Below, piece after piece: positions 55,412 through 64,000 of a stretch of 64,000 nucleotides of DNA (the stretch's first letter is position 1; every line of letters begins with the position of its first letter). The DNA is from an uncultured Gammaproteobacteria bacterium (GTDB taxonomy: Bacteria > Pseudomonadota > Gammaproteobacteria > CAMYKB01): contig CAMYKB010000005.1 in NCBI GenBank assembly GCA_947258875.1, positions 1 to 64,000 on the forward strand. Reading direction: 5' to 3'. The notes beneath the pieces are model-generated. The model saw only the letters and a program-made list of their open reading frames with translations. It was not told where the DNA came from and searched no databases. Both the position numbers and the translations under genes were made by a program.

Positions 55412-58072
55412 ATGTCAGATACCTACAACACTAAAAGCAGTCTTGATGTAAACGGCAAACACTATGAAATGTTCAATTTATCAGGACTGGAACAAGCAAG
55501 GCGACTGCCGTTTTCATTGAAAATCCTGCTGGAAAATCTGCTGCGCCACGAGGATGGCAAAACCGTCACTGCCGATGATATCCAGGCCATGCTCGATTGG
55601 GACCCGCAAGCCGAACCAAAAACAGAAATTGCCTATAGACCGGCGCGCGTACTGATGCAGGATTTCACCGGTGTACCGGCGGTGGTCGATCTCGCAGCCA
55701 TGCGTGACGCCATGAAAGCGCTGGGTGGCAATCCAGACAAGATCAATCCACTGCAACCCGCTGAACTGGTCATCGATCACTCGGTGCAGGTCGACAGTTA
55801 CGGCAGTGACAAGGCCTTCGATCTGAATGCTTCACTGGAATTCAGCCGTAACCGCGAGCGTTACAGTTTTCTCAAATGGGGACAAAACGCGTTTTCGAAT
55901 TTCAAGGTCGTACCCCCGGATACCGGCATCGTGCATCAGGTCAACCTCGAATACCTGGCACGTGTGGTTTTTGCGCAGGATAAAGAAGGTGTGACACAGG
56001 CCTACCCTGATACAGTCGTCGGTACCGACTCACACACCACCATGATCAATGGTGTTGGGGTACTGGGCTGGGGCGTCGGTGGTATTGAAGCCGAAGCCTC
56101 CATGTTGGGACAGCCGATTTCCATGCTGATACCGAAAGTAGTGGGTTTCAAACTCACGGGTCAGTTACCTGAAGGTACAACCGCAACTGATCTTGTATTG
56201 ATTATTGTTGAAATGCTGCGCAAACACGGTGTTGTGGGTAAATTTGTGGAATTTTACGGTGATGGCCTGGATCATATGCCGTTGGGCGACCGCGCCACGA
56301 TTGCAAATATGGCCCCCGAGTATGGTGCAACCTGTGGCATCTTCCCTATTGATGAGGAAACCTTGCGATACCTGCGCCTCACCAGCCGTGATGAGGCGCA
56401 GGTGGCGCTGGTGGAGGCCTATGCGCGTGCGCAAGGTATGTGGCGTGAGCCCGGTGACAATCGCGCCGAGTACAGTGAATACCTGGAACTTGATCTCGGC
56501 AGCGTTGAGGCCAGTCTCGCAGGGCCTAAGAGACCCCAGGACCGCGTGCCACTCAAGCATTCCAAAACAATATTCAGCGATGAATTGCAGCGCTTGAAGA
56601 AAGAACGCAATCTGCAAAGCAAAGGACCGGTAAAGGTCTCTGTTGATGGAGAGACGATGGAATTGAACGACGGCAGTGTCGTCATCGCCGCCATCACCTC
56701 CTGCACCAACACATCCAATCCGACCGTGATGGTCGCGGCCGGACTGGTAGCCAAGAAGGCGGCGGCACTGGGTCTTACTGTCAAACCCTGGGTCAAGACC
56801 TCACTGGCGCCGGGATCGCGTGTAGTGACCGATTACCTGACCAATGCCAAATTAATGGATGACCTCAATCAACTGGGTTTCAATGTCGTCGGTTATGGCT
56901 GCACCACCTGTATCGGCAATTCCGGTCCGCTGCATCCGGAGATTTCAAAAGCCATAAATGAAAATGACCTTGCTGCGGTGTCAGTATTGTCGGGGAACCG
57001 TAATTTTGAAGGCCGCGTGCATGCTGATGTGCGCATGAATTACCTCGCCTCACCGCCGCTGGTGGTTGCTTACGCGATAGCCGGGCGTATGGATATCGAC
57101 GTGTATAACGAACCTTTGGCTAAAAACAGCCACGGCGTTGCTGTGTACCTTAAGGATATCTGGCCGACACAACAGGAAATTGCAGAAACCGTATCGGCTT
57201 GTTTAAATGCCGAACAATTTTCGAAATCTTACCGCAACGTGTTTGCCGGTGAAGAAAACTGGAAAAATCTCGATGCCGGTGAAGGCAAGCTCTACAGCTG
57301 GGATGATTCCACCTATGTGGCAAACCCACCCTATTTCGACGGTATGACCATGCAGGTCAGCGATGCCTCGGATATCAGCGGCGCGCGCGTACTGGCGCTG
57401 CTGGGTGATTCAGTCACAACCGATCACATCTCACCTGCGGGCGCCATCAAGGCCGACAGCCCTGCCGGACAATACCTGCAGGAACGCGGCGTCAAACCGG
57501 CCGATTTTAATTCCTACGGCTCACGCCGCGGTAATCATGAAGTCATGATGCGCGGCACCTTCGCCAATATTCGCCTGCGCAACAAGTTGGCACCGGGCAC
57601 CGAAGGCAGCATCACTATTCATCAACCTTCGGGCGAGCAGATGTCGATCTTCGATGCCGCCATGAAATACAAAGCCGAGAACGTGCCATCAATCGTCATT
57701 GCCGGCAAGGAATACGGCTCCGGTTCTTCACGTGACTGGGCCGCTAAGGGACCGCGCCTCCTGGGTGTTCAGGCTGCAATTGCCGAAAGCTACGAACGTA
57801 TACATCGATCCAATCTTGTCGGTATGGGTATCCTGCCGTTGGAATTCATGCCTGGCGAGCGTGCCGAGACACTTGGACTTAGTGGAGAAGAAAGCTATGC
57901 CATTCAAGGCATGCAGAATGGCGCTGCCAAAGAAGTCACTGTTGTAGCAACAGCTGCAGACGGATCGCAAAAAACCTTCAAGGCCAAAGTCCGTATCGAC
58001 ACACCCCAGGAAGTCGAGTACTACCAGAATGGCGGTATCCTGCACTATGTACTAAGACAACTCGCTGCGTAA
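55412..58072 (+). CDS. acnA: aconitate hydratase
   Basis: [70 protein letters not shown]. Start set at [11 protein letters not shown]. Confidence 0.97.
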   Translation: MSDTYNTKSSLDVNGKHYEMFNLSGLEQARRLPFSLKILLENLLRHEDGKTVTADDIQAMLDWDPQAEPKTEIAYRPARVLMQDFTGVPAVVDLAAMRDAMKALGGNPDKINPLQPAELVIDHSVQVDSYGSDKAFDLNASLEFSRNRERYSFLKWGQNAFSNFKVVPPDTGIVHQVNLEYLARVVFAQDKEGVTQAYPDTVVGTDSHTTMINGVGVLGWGVGGIEAEASMLGQPISMLIPKVVGFKLTGQLPEGTTATDLVLIIVEMLRKHGVVGKFVEFYGDGLDHMPLGDRATIANMAPEYGATCGIFPIDEETLRYLRLTSRDEAQVALVEAYARAQGMWREPGDNRAEYSEYLELDLGSVEASLAGPKRPQDRVPLKHSKTIFSDELQRLKKERNLQSKGPVKVSVDGETMELNDGSVVIAAITSCTNTSNPTVMVAAGLVAKKAAALGLTVKPWVKTSLAPGSRVVTDYLTNAKLMDDLNQLGFNVVGYGCTTCIGNSGPLHPEISKAINENDLAAVSVLSGNRNFEGRVHADVRMNYLASPPLVVAYAIAGRMDIDVYNEPLAKNSHGVAVYLKDIWPTQQEIAETVSACLNAEQFSKSYRNVFAGEENWKNLDAGEGKLYSWDDSTYVANPPYFDGMTMQVSDASDISGARVLALLGDSVTTDHISPAGAIKADSPAGQYLQERGVKPADFNSYGSRRGNHEVMMRGTFANIRLRNKLAPGTEGSITIHQPSGEQMSIFDAAMKYKAENVPSIVIAGKEYGSGSSRDWAAKGPRLLGVQAAIAESYERIHRSNLVGMGILPLEFMPGERAETLGLSGEESYAIQGMQNGAAKEVTVVATAADGSQKTFKAKVRIDTPQEVEYYQNGGILHYVLRQLAA

Positions 58073-58246
58073 GCGTTACCTGTCTGTTAGAAATACATAA
58101 GACCGGCTAGCCCGGGCTTTTTTCTGAATGCATATATTATAGGCTGAATATCGGCATCCGATCAGATTATTACACTCAGCAGGTGCGCAACGTAGATATT
58201 TGATGCTAGGTTGATGAAGACTTCCCCTCGCCTATTTGGAATATCA

Positions 58247-59482
58247 TCAATATAAATCCAAGCGCTCGAAGAACCAGTACAAGCCAATCACGGAGATCAT
58301 GACTGAACCTGGAAGAATGACATAGCGGTAGTATTGCGCGCGCGACCTGAGCCAAAAACCAACTGCAAGAAAGGCAGCACCGATGACTGCAAGCTGACCG
58401 AATTCAACACCTATATTGAAACTGATTAAGGCCGTGACGAAAGCATCGCTAGGCATACCAAATTCGCCGAGTACACTCGCGAATCCCATGCCGTGCAAAA
58501 GTCCAAAACAGAATACAAGGACCAGGCGCGATTTATGCAATTGCTTGGCGTAAATATTTTCTATGCCTACATAGGCGATCGACAGGGCAATCAGCGGCTC
58601 TACTATCCTCGCGGGCAGATTTATAATGCCATTTATCGACAATCCTAATGTGATGGTATGCGCGAATGTGAACATCGTGACCTGCCATAACAAGGGATGC
58701 AATCGCTTACTGAGTAAGAAGATACCAAGGATAAAAAAGATATGATCCAGTCCTTTGGGTACAATGTGCTCGAAACCCAGCTGGATGTAAGACCACACAA
58801 CCTCACTCACCGGTTGGCGGGTAAACAGTTCCGCCAGCGAGAACGGTTCGCTGGTCCTGTCTTTTTTCAGCCACTGCCACTCGGACCAATGCCATCTCTC
58901 ATTAGTCTCATCCACCTGCCGGACGCGTACTGCGTTGTCGCCGAAGTATTCGGGGTAGTACCAGGTCAAAGATTTGGTGGCACGATCCAGCTTACCTTCC
59001 AGCACTATCACGCTGATACGCGGCACCTTGGTATACCCAGGCCCAGGAATGTCCACCTGGGTAATCCGCAGTGGCACCTCAACGCCATCACCCTTGAGCC
59101 TTACCCGGGAGAGAAACTCGGGCTTGAAGGGCTCGAAGGCAATGGCCAGTTGTGATGCCTCCAAGCCCCTCAGGGCATCATACTCAGCAGCATTTGGCGC
59201 ATCCTGAGTATTGCGGTATTGGGCGTTTATACCGGTCAGTAAGGCTTCTATACTGGCCCGTATCTCGATCACCGCCTGGCCGCTGGTATGGGCGCTGATC
59301 TCTACTAGTGCGGGTTTTACTACATCAGCTTTACCCCCTCTGGGTAGAAATCCCGCCAAAAACGCCATCAATAGCAGGCCCATGGCCCTTAGCAAGGGCT
59401 TCTGGTTTAGGTATACTGCGCGGCTTCGTCTGAGATTGTGCATGGTTTTTTTGGGGCGGGATTGATACGTCATTCCTGGCAT
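58247..59482 (-). CDS. HupE/UreJ-like membrane protein with long periplasmic N-terminal region
   Basis: C-terminal polytopic region GFEHIVPKGLDHIFFILGIFLLSKRLHPLLWQVTMFTFAHTITLGLSINGII...FGLLHGMGFASVLGEFG matches the HupE/UreJ_2 pattern. Confidence 0.83.
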   Translation of the reverse strand: MPGMTYQSRPKKTMHNLRRSRAVYLNQKPLLRAMGLLLMAFLAGFLPRGGKADVVKPALVEISAHTSGQAVIEIRASIEALLTGINAQYRNTQDAPNAAEYDALRGLEASQLAIAFEPFKPEFLSRVRLKGDGVEVPLRITQVDIPGPGYTKVPRISVIVLEGKLDRATKSLTWYYPEYFGDNAVRVRQVDETNERWHWSEWQWLKKDRTSEPFSLAELFTRQPVSEVVWSYIQLGFEHIVPKGLDHIFFILGIFLLSKRLHPLLWQVTMFTFAHTITLGLSINGIINLPARIVEPLIALSIAYVGIENIYAKQLHKSRLVLVFCFGLLHGMGFASVLGEFGMPSDAFVTALISFNIGVEFGQLAVIGAAFLAVGFWLRSRAQYYRYVILPGSVMISVIGLYWFFERLDLY

Positions 59483-59642
59483 CTATTTCCTAGACACAGG
59501 ACTCGAAATATAACAGGGGTGGCCTGGATTCATTGGCATCGATATGTGCACTAGCATACCTTGCATCTATGCCCAGCTATCCATGTTCATCGTTTAGTAT
59601 GTATGAAAAGTTTTAATGTACTTATAAATTGAGGATTATTAC

Positions 59643-61607
59643 ATGTCACAGTTCGACCGCCGTACTTTTCTCAAATTACTCAGTATGGGCGCCATCAGCG
59701 CCTCAACCCTGGCAAGCATCGCCTGCTCAAAGAATGACAAGGAAGCTGCTGGCAAGATCAAGGAGGCCGTAGAGGTCGCTACTGAAGCCCTGGAGAAGAC
59801 CTCTAGCGCCGGGTTTTATGACGCACCGATGCAAGGTGATGCGCGTATTTTGCACATCACCGACGTGCATGGCCAGTTGAAGCCTGTATATTTTCGCGAG
59901 CCAAACGTGAACCTGGGTGTAGGTGACGCCTATGGACGTCCACCGCATGTCGTCGGAAAGAGGCTACTCGAATCCGTTGGCCTGCCAACTAATGGACGCG
60001 AAGCCTATGCCTACACCTACTTGAATTTCGAAGCGTTTGCTAAAGAGTTTGGACGCATGGGCGGATTTGCTCATGTCAAAACATTACTGGATCAGCTGCG
60101 TGAAAGCGCGGGTGGTCGTTCCAATACATTGACCGTTGACGGCGGTGATCTGTGGCAAGGCTCTGGCACCTCGTTATGGACCCGCGGCGTGGACATGGTT
60201 GAAGCCTCCAACATCCTTGGGATCGACGTGATGGTTGGTCACTGGGAATTCACTTATAAAGAAGATGAGGTGCTGAGCAACGTGACACTGTTCAAAGGCG
60301 ACTTCATCGGCCAGAACGTACGCGTTAAGGAAGAGGCTTTGTTCGGCGATGAATACATCGCCATGGTTGAGAAATACGACGGTCGTGGTTTGTACGATGA
60401 AGATACCGGGCACGCCTTCCAGCCCTATACCATGAAGGACGTCGGTGGTAAGCGCTTTGCAGTTGTCGGTCAGGCCTTCCCGCGTACCGCAAACGCTAAC
60501 CCGCCGGAGTTCTTCCCGGATTGGTCCTTCGGCTTACGTGAGGACGACATGAAGGCACTGGTGAAGAAAATCCGCAACGAAGAAAACCCTGATGCCGTGA
60601 TTCTGGTTTCGCACAATGGCATGGACGTAGACATCAAGATGGCTGAACGTGTACCCGGCCTGGATGTAGTGTTCGGCGGCCATACCCACGACGGCATCCC
60701 AGAACCAATCGAAGTTAAAAATGTTGACGGCGGCAGCTGCCTGGTTACTAACGCCGGTTCCAATGGTAAATTTGTTGGCGTCATGGATTTTGGTTTCGCT
60801 GAAGGCAAACTCAAGAGTCGTAATTATAAAATGTTGCCTGTCTTTGCCGATATGTTGCCCGCCAATAAGGAAATGGAGGCCTATATCACGCAAATGCGTA
60901 ATACCAAATACGATGAAAACATCGTAGAAAGCCGCGCCCGTAATCGCTTCTACAACCAAGAACGGTTGGGCAAAACCTTTGAAGAAATCCTCTCCGAAAA
61001 GCTCGCTATTGCCGACCGCACACTGTATCGCCGGGGCAACTTCATGGGTACCTGGGACCAGGTCATCTGCAATGCTCTGCGCGAGGAATACGGCGCTGAT
61101 GTTGCCATGTCTGCAGGTGTACGATGGGGCACCACCACACCGAAGGGCGAGTGGATTACTATGGAGGATGTTATGACCCAGTGCTCGTTGACCTACGGTG
61201 AAACCTACGTCAACGAAATGACAGGCAAACAATTATTGAACGTGCTTGAACAAGTGGCTGACAATCTCTTCGACCCCGACCCTTACCTCCAGTCCGGCGG
61301 AGACATGGTTCGCGTGGGAGGCATGGATTACACCATCGACCCGACCAAAAAGCTCTACGAACGCATCACTGATGCTCGCCTGGATAACGGTGACCCTATC
61401 GATCCGGAAAAAACCTACAAGGTCGCCGGCTGGGCCGTAGTTAACCGTACCCCCGAAGGCCGTTTGATTTGGGATGTCGTACGTGACCATATCCTTTTAA
61501 ACAAGGGTACCGATAACGTGCTTAACCTTCCCAAAATTAACCACCCCAAACTGATTGGGGTCTCGACCAACCCAGGAGTTGCCGATTACGAGGGCGAAAT
61601 AAGTTAA
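59643..61607 (+). CDS. soxB: thiosulfohydrolase SoxB
   Basis: Tat-like signal DRRTFLK; RILHITDVHGQLKPVYFREPNVNLGVGDAYGRPPHVVG, TVDGGDLWQGSGTSLWTRGVDMV, VFGGHTHDGIPEP; 5'-nucleotidase/SoxB family. Confidence 0.95.
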   Translation: MSQFDRRTFLKLLSMGAISASTLASIACSKNDKEAAGKIKEAVEVATEALEKTSSAGFYDAPMQGDARILHITDVHGQLKPVYFREPNVNLGVGDAYGRPPHVVGKRLLESVGLPTNGREAYAYTYLNFEAFAKEFGRMGGFAHVKTLLDQLRESAGGRSNTLTVDGGDLWQGSGTSLWTRGVDMVEASNILGIDVMVGHWEFTYKEDEVLSNVTLFKGDFIGQNVRVKEEALFGDEYIAMVEKYDGRGLYDEDTGHAFQPYTMKDVGGKRFAVVGQAFPRTANANPPEFFPDWSFGLREDDMKALVKKIRNEENPDAVILVSHNGMDVDIKMAERVPGLDVVFGGHTHDGIPEPIEVKNVDGGSCLVTNAGSNGKFVGVMDFGFAEGKLKSRNYKMLPVFADMLPANKEMEAYITQMRNTKYDENIVESRARNRFYNQERLGKTFEEILSEKLAIADRTLYRRGNFMGTWDQVICNALREEYGADVAMSAGVRWGTTTPKGEWITMEDVMTQCSLTYGETYVNEMTGKQLLNVLEQVADNLFDPDPYLQSGGDMVRVGGMDYTIDPTKKLYERITDARLDNGDPIDPEKTYKVAGWAVVNRTPEGRLIWDVVRDHILLNKGTDNVLNLPKINHPKLIGVSTNPGVADYEGEIS

Positions 61608-61625
61608 TCATTTTTATCGATGACA

Positions 61626-61655
61626 AAAAAAGCCCCGCATTGCGGGGCTTTTTTG
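61626..61655 (+). terminator. rho-independent terminator after soxB (possibly bidirectional)
   Basis: aaaaagccccgcattgcggggctttttt hairpin flanked by A and T tracts. Confidence 0.94.
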
Positions 61656-61690
61656 TTCAACCACTAATCATCATTAAAAATTCATGTGGA

Positions 61691-61807
61691 CTACACCTTT
61701 AACGAAACTTCCTGATCAGTCAGCTCATGCCCGACCCACACGACCACCTTGCGCGCACCAGCGTCTGCTGCCAATTCCTGTAAAACACGCTCTTCGACGT
61801 TAGTATG
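61691..61807 (-). pseudogene. coding-like orphan tail in frame after the DUF188 stop codon
   Basis: Reverse-strand translation HTNVEERVLQELAADAGARKVVVWVGHELTDQEVSLKV*, no ATG start; begins immediately after the TAA at 61808-61810. Confidence 0.4.
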
Positions 61808-62263
61808 TTATTTATTTGCAGAATACCTGGCCAGTAATTTATCCAGCTGATTCGCAAACGATTGACGATCACTATGGCTCAGCGCCGGCGGCCCGCCCGT
61901 GTTTATTCCACTGGCCCGCAATGTATCCATAAAGTCTCTTGTATTAAGGCGGTCTTTAATACTATCTGCCGAGTACAGTTCCCCGCGAGGATTGAGAGCA
62001 TAACCCCCCTTCTCAATCACTTCTGCAGCCATAGGGATATCACTGGTAATGACAAGATCATCAGCAGATAACCGCTTTACAATCTCATTATCAGCGACAT
62101 CAAAACCAGACTCGACTTGAAGAAAGTTAATATTGCGCGATGGGGGTGTCCGAAGTGGGTGGTTTGCCACCAACGTTAGGGGTGTTCCGGTACGCTCTGC
62201 CGCTCTGAACAGTATCTCCTTGATCACCACCGGGCATGCATCCGCGTCGACCCAAATTTTCAT
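61808..62263 (-). CDS. YaiI/YqxD family protein (DUF188)
   Basis: [37 protein letters not shown]...[31 protein letters not shown]. Confidence 0.95.
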   Translation of the reverse strand: MKIWVDADACPVVIKEILFRAAERTGTPLTLVANHPLRTPPSRNINFLQVESGFDVADNEIVKRLSADDLVITSDIPMAAEVIEKGGYALNPRGELYSADSIKDRLNTRDFMDTLRASGINTGGPPALSHSDRQSFANQLDKLLARYSANK

Positions 62264-62312
62264 TTCAGGCCACTTCCGTTAAATCTTTGATCGTTGGGAC
62301 CGATATCACAGC

Positions 62313-62714
62313 TCACGCGTCTGGATCCGGTTTTTTAGGCAGATCATCCTTAACCTCAAACCAGGGAACGTGCGTGTCAAAAAAGGCGTGTGCTTGTGGC
62401 TCTCGGTCTAATGGCCCAGTGATATTGGCGCGAGCGATATGCAGTTCACCCGGCCATTTTTCGGAGCGAAAAAATAAACTGCTGCCGCAACGAGAACAAA
62501 AGCCACGTTGGGCTTCGGGGGTGAACGAATGCCAGGCCAGCACATTTTCATCATCCTGGATCGTAACCTGTGACTCCTCAACGCCTACCCAGGTGACAAA
62601 AGCAGCCCCGTGCGATCGTTGACACATCGTACAGTGACAATGCGCGACCCATTTCGATGGAAATTCCATCGAGAACGTTATCCCACCACACAGGCATTGC
62701 CCTGATGTTGTCAT
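62313..62714 (-). CDS. GFA family protein (glutathione-dependent formaldehyde-activating-like)
   Basis: SGQCLCGGITFSMEFPSKWVAHCHCTMCQRSHGAAFVTWVGV...FCSRCGSSLFF zinc-binding Cys pattern. Confidence 0.93.
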   Translation of the reverse strand: MTTSGQCLCGGITFSMEFPSKWVAHCHCTMCQRSHGAAFVTWVGVEESQVTIQDDENVLAWHSFTPEAQRGFCSRCGSSLFFRSEKWPGELHIARANITGPLDREPQAHAFFDTHVPWFEVKDDLPKKPDPDA

Positions 62715-62817
62715 AATTATCGATTCACCCGCTTATCAACGTCTTGCATAAAGGGCGCGCGTATTTTGCGCGTCCCAGTGAGCGATAGCGAACGATTTGA
62801 TGCAATTGTTAGGTTCA

Positions 62818-63333
62818 TTAACCATCTAGTGCTACCAACAACTTCTTACCTCGTGATCTCATTGCTGGAGTGCCTTCCTTTGTCAGTCGTTTCACTTGCT
62901 TTCGCACCATGCCAACATAACTACTATCTTGTATTGCAATATCAGTCAACGCCTGCATTGCAAATGCTTTAACAATACTACTTTCATCCTTGAGATAACT
63001 CTGCATTAATTCATAAACCATTTCGCGTTCTTTTTTTGTCAAGTTAAGCCTTGGCAATATCTGTGCTGTGTGCCATCGAACCTCTTTCTGATTAATATTT
63101 GCTATTTTACTTAAAAACAGTTTTTTATATGGCTTTAACCATTCCGGGTGATCTCGCGTAATCTTCTCTACTGCATCCGATGATCTCATTCTAAGGCCAG
63201 GGTTTTCTATAAGTATCGCATTTACTACATCACCAAATAATTTTGGATTCGATAAAACCTGCTTCACTACTACTTCAGACTTACCAGCTGTCCGTAGATC
63301 TCCAATACTTAATAGTTTTTCTATCCTATTCAT
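62818..63333 (-). CDS. HEAT-repeat-like helical protein
   Basis: 171 aa all-helical repeats (LRMRSSDAVEKITRDHPEWLKPYKKLFL; VRWHTAQILPRLNLTKKE; VKAFAMQALTDIA). Confidence 0.65.
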   Translation of the reverse strand: MNRIEKLLSIGDLRTAGKSEVVVKQVLSNPKLFGDVVNAILIENPGLRMRSSDAVEKITRDHPEWLKPYKKLFLSKIANINQKEVRWHTAQILPRLNLTKKEREMVYELMQSYLKDESSIVKAFAMQALTDIAIQDSSYVGMVRKQVKRLTKEGTPAMRSRGKKLLVALDG

Positions 63334-63436
63334 ACGGCCAATGTATATTACGTTATGAACCTAACTGCTATTAGGTGACATTTCTATATCTATAAATAAT
63401 TTATACATCTAGATATCTAATATCTACATCTAGAAA

Positions 63437-63571
63437 CTAGATATCTATCGCCTCATCCACAATACGCCATTCGTACCCAAACCCCAATAGCTCGTGAACA
63501 TCGATCGCCATGCCTGGGTTTGCTGTCCAAGCGCCGTAGATTTGGCTGACCAACGCGGAATTATCAAGCAT
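63437..63571 (-). CDS. possible small ORF (44 aa)
   Basis: MLDNSALVSQIYGAWTANPGMAIDVHELLGFGYEWRIVDEAIDI*; stop lies inside an AT-rich repeat patch. Below the ORF-track length cutoff. Confidence 0.25.
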   Translation of the reverse strand: MLDNSALVSQIYGAWTANPGMAIDVHELLGFGYEWRIVDEAIDI

Positions 63572-63615
63572 AGCTGTTAGGATTCGTTACACTCACCCCA
63601 ACCAACAGAAGGTTA

Positions 63616-64000
63616 TTATTCCACAGCATCGAAAACCATTAACAGGAAGGTATATTCTTCTGCAGTTTCGTACAGGCTTTCGTAGCGACCTGATTTGCCA
63701 CCGTGCCCTGCCCCCATGTTGATTTTCATCATCAACAGATTGTCATCTGTTTTGGTATGCCGTAGTTTTGCGGTCCACTTGGCGGGTTCCCAATAGGTCA
63801 CGCGTGGATCATTGATGCCACCGGTAACCAGCATGGGCGGGTAGGTTTTAGCTTCGATATGGTCATAGGGCGAATAACTTTGGATCAACTCGAAGGCTTC
63901 TTTTGATTCGATGGGGTTGCCCCACTCCGGCCATTCAATGGGCGTTAACGGCAGTGAGGTATCCAGCATGGTATTGAGCACATCGACGAAGGGTACATGC
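63616..64000 (-). CDS. oligopeptidase B / prolyl oligopeptidase family C-terminal part (5' end beyond the window)
   Basis: HVPFVDVLNTMLDTSLPLTPIEWPEWGNP...SYSPYDHIEAKTYPPMLVTGGINDPRVTYWEPAKWTAKLR...GAGHGGKSGRY; frame stays open to base 64000. Confidence 0.92.
   Translation of the reverse strand, partial: HVPFVDVLNTMLDTSLPLTPIEWPEWGNPIESKEAFELIQSYSPYDHIEAKTYPPMLVTGGINDPRVTYWEPAKWTAKLRHTKTDDNLLMMKINMGAGHGGKSGRYESLYETAEEYTFLLMVFDAVE

Overview
Gene-dense, ordinary-looking gammaproteobacterial chromosome. The gene order nudJ-mnmA-hflD, clpS-clpA with infA, and fabD-fabG-acpP-fabF-pabC-mltG-tmk-holB-pilZ, together with soxB, suggests a possible sulfur oxidiser. Main blocks are: a TRAP (DctPQM) transporter; a type-II-like lumazine synthase behind an FMN riboswitch; a complete glycogen/alpha-glucan cluster (glgP, malQ, GH57, glgC, glgB, glgA); a DUF4398/OmpA/MscS envelope cluster; bioA; a PEP-CTERM choice-of-anchor-L protein; a fadI/fadJ-like beta-oxidation pair; the 2-oxoglutarate dehydrogenase operon; the fatty-acid synthesis cluster; acnA; and soxB next to a HupE/UreJ-like gene. 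I found no CRISPR array, transposase, rRNA, tRNA, prophage or recognisable defence island. The points most worth a second look are: an apparent +1 frameshift splitting an MscS-family channel; a 5'-less phosphoketolase tail at the left edge; a sigma54-like promoter upstream of the PEP-CTERM gene; a coding-like orphan tail in frame after the stop of the DUF188 gene; a long REP/MITE-like imperfect palindrome; and the soxB/HupE-like neighbourhood. I see no convincing wholly new multi-gene system.
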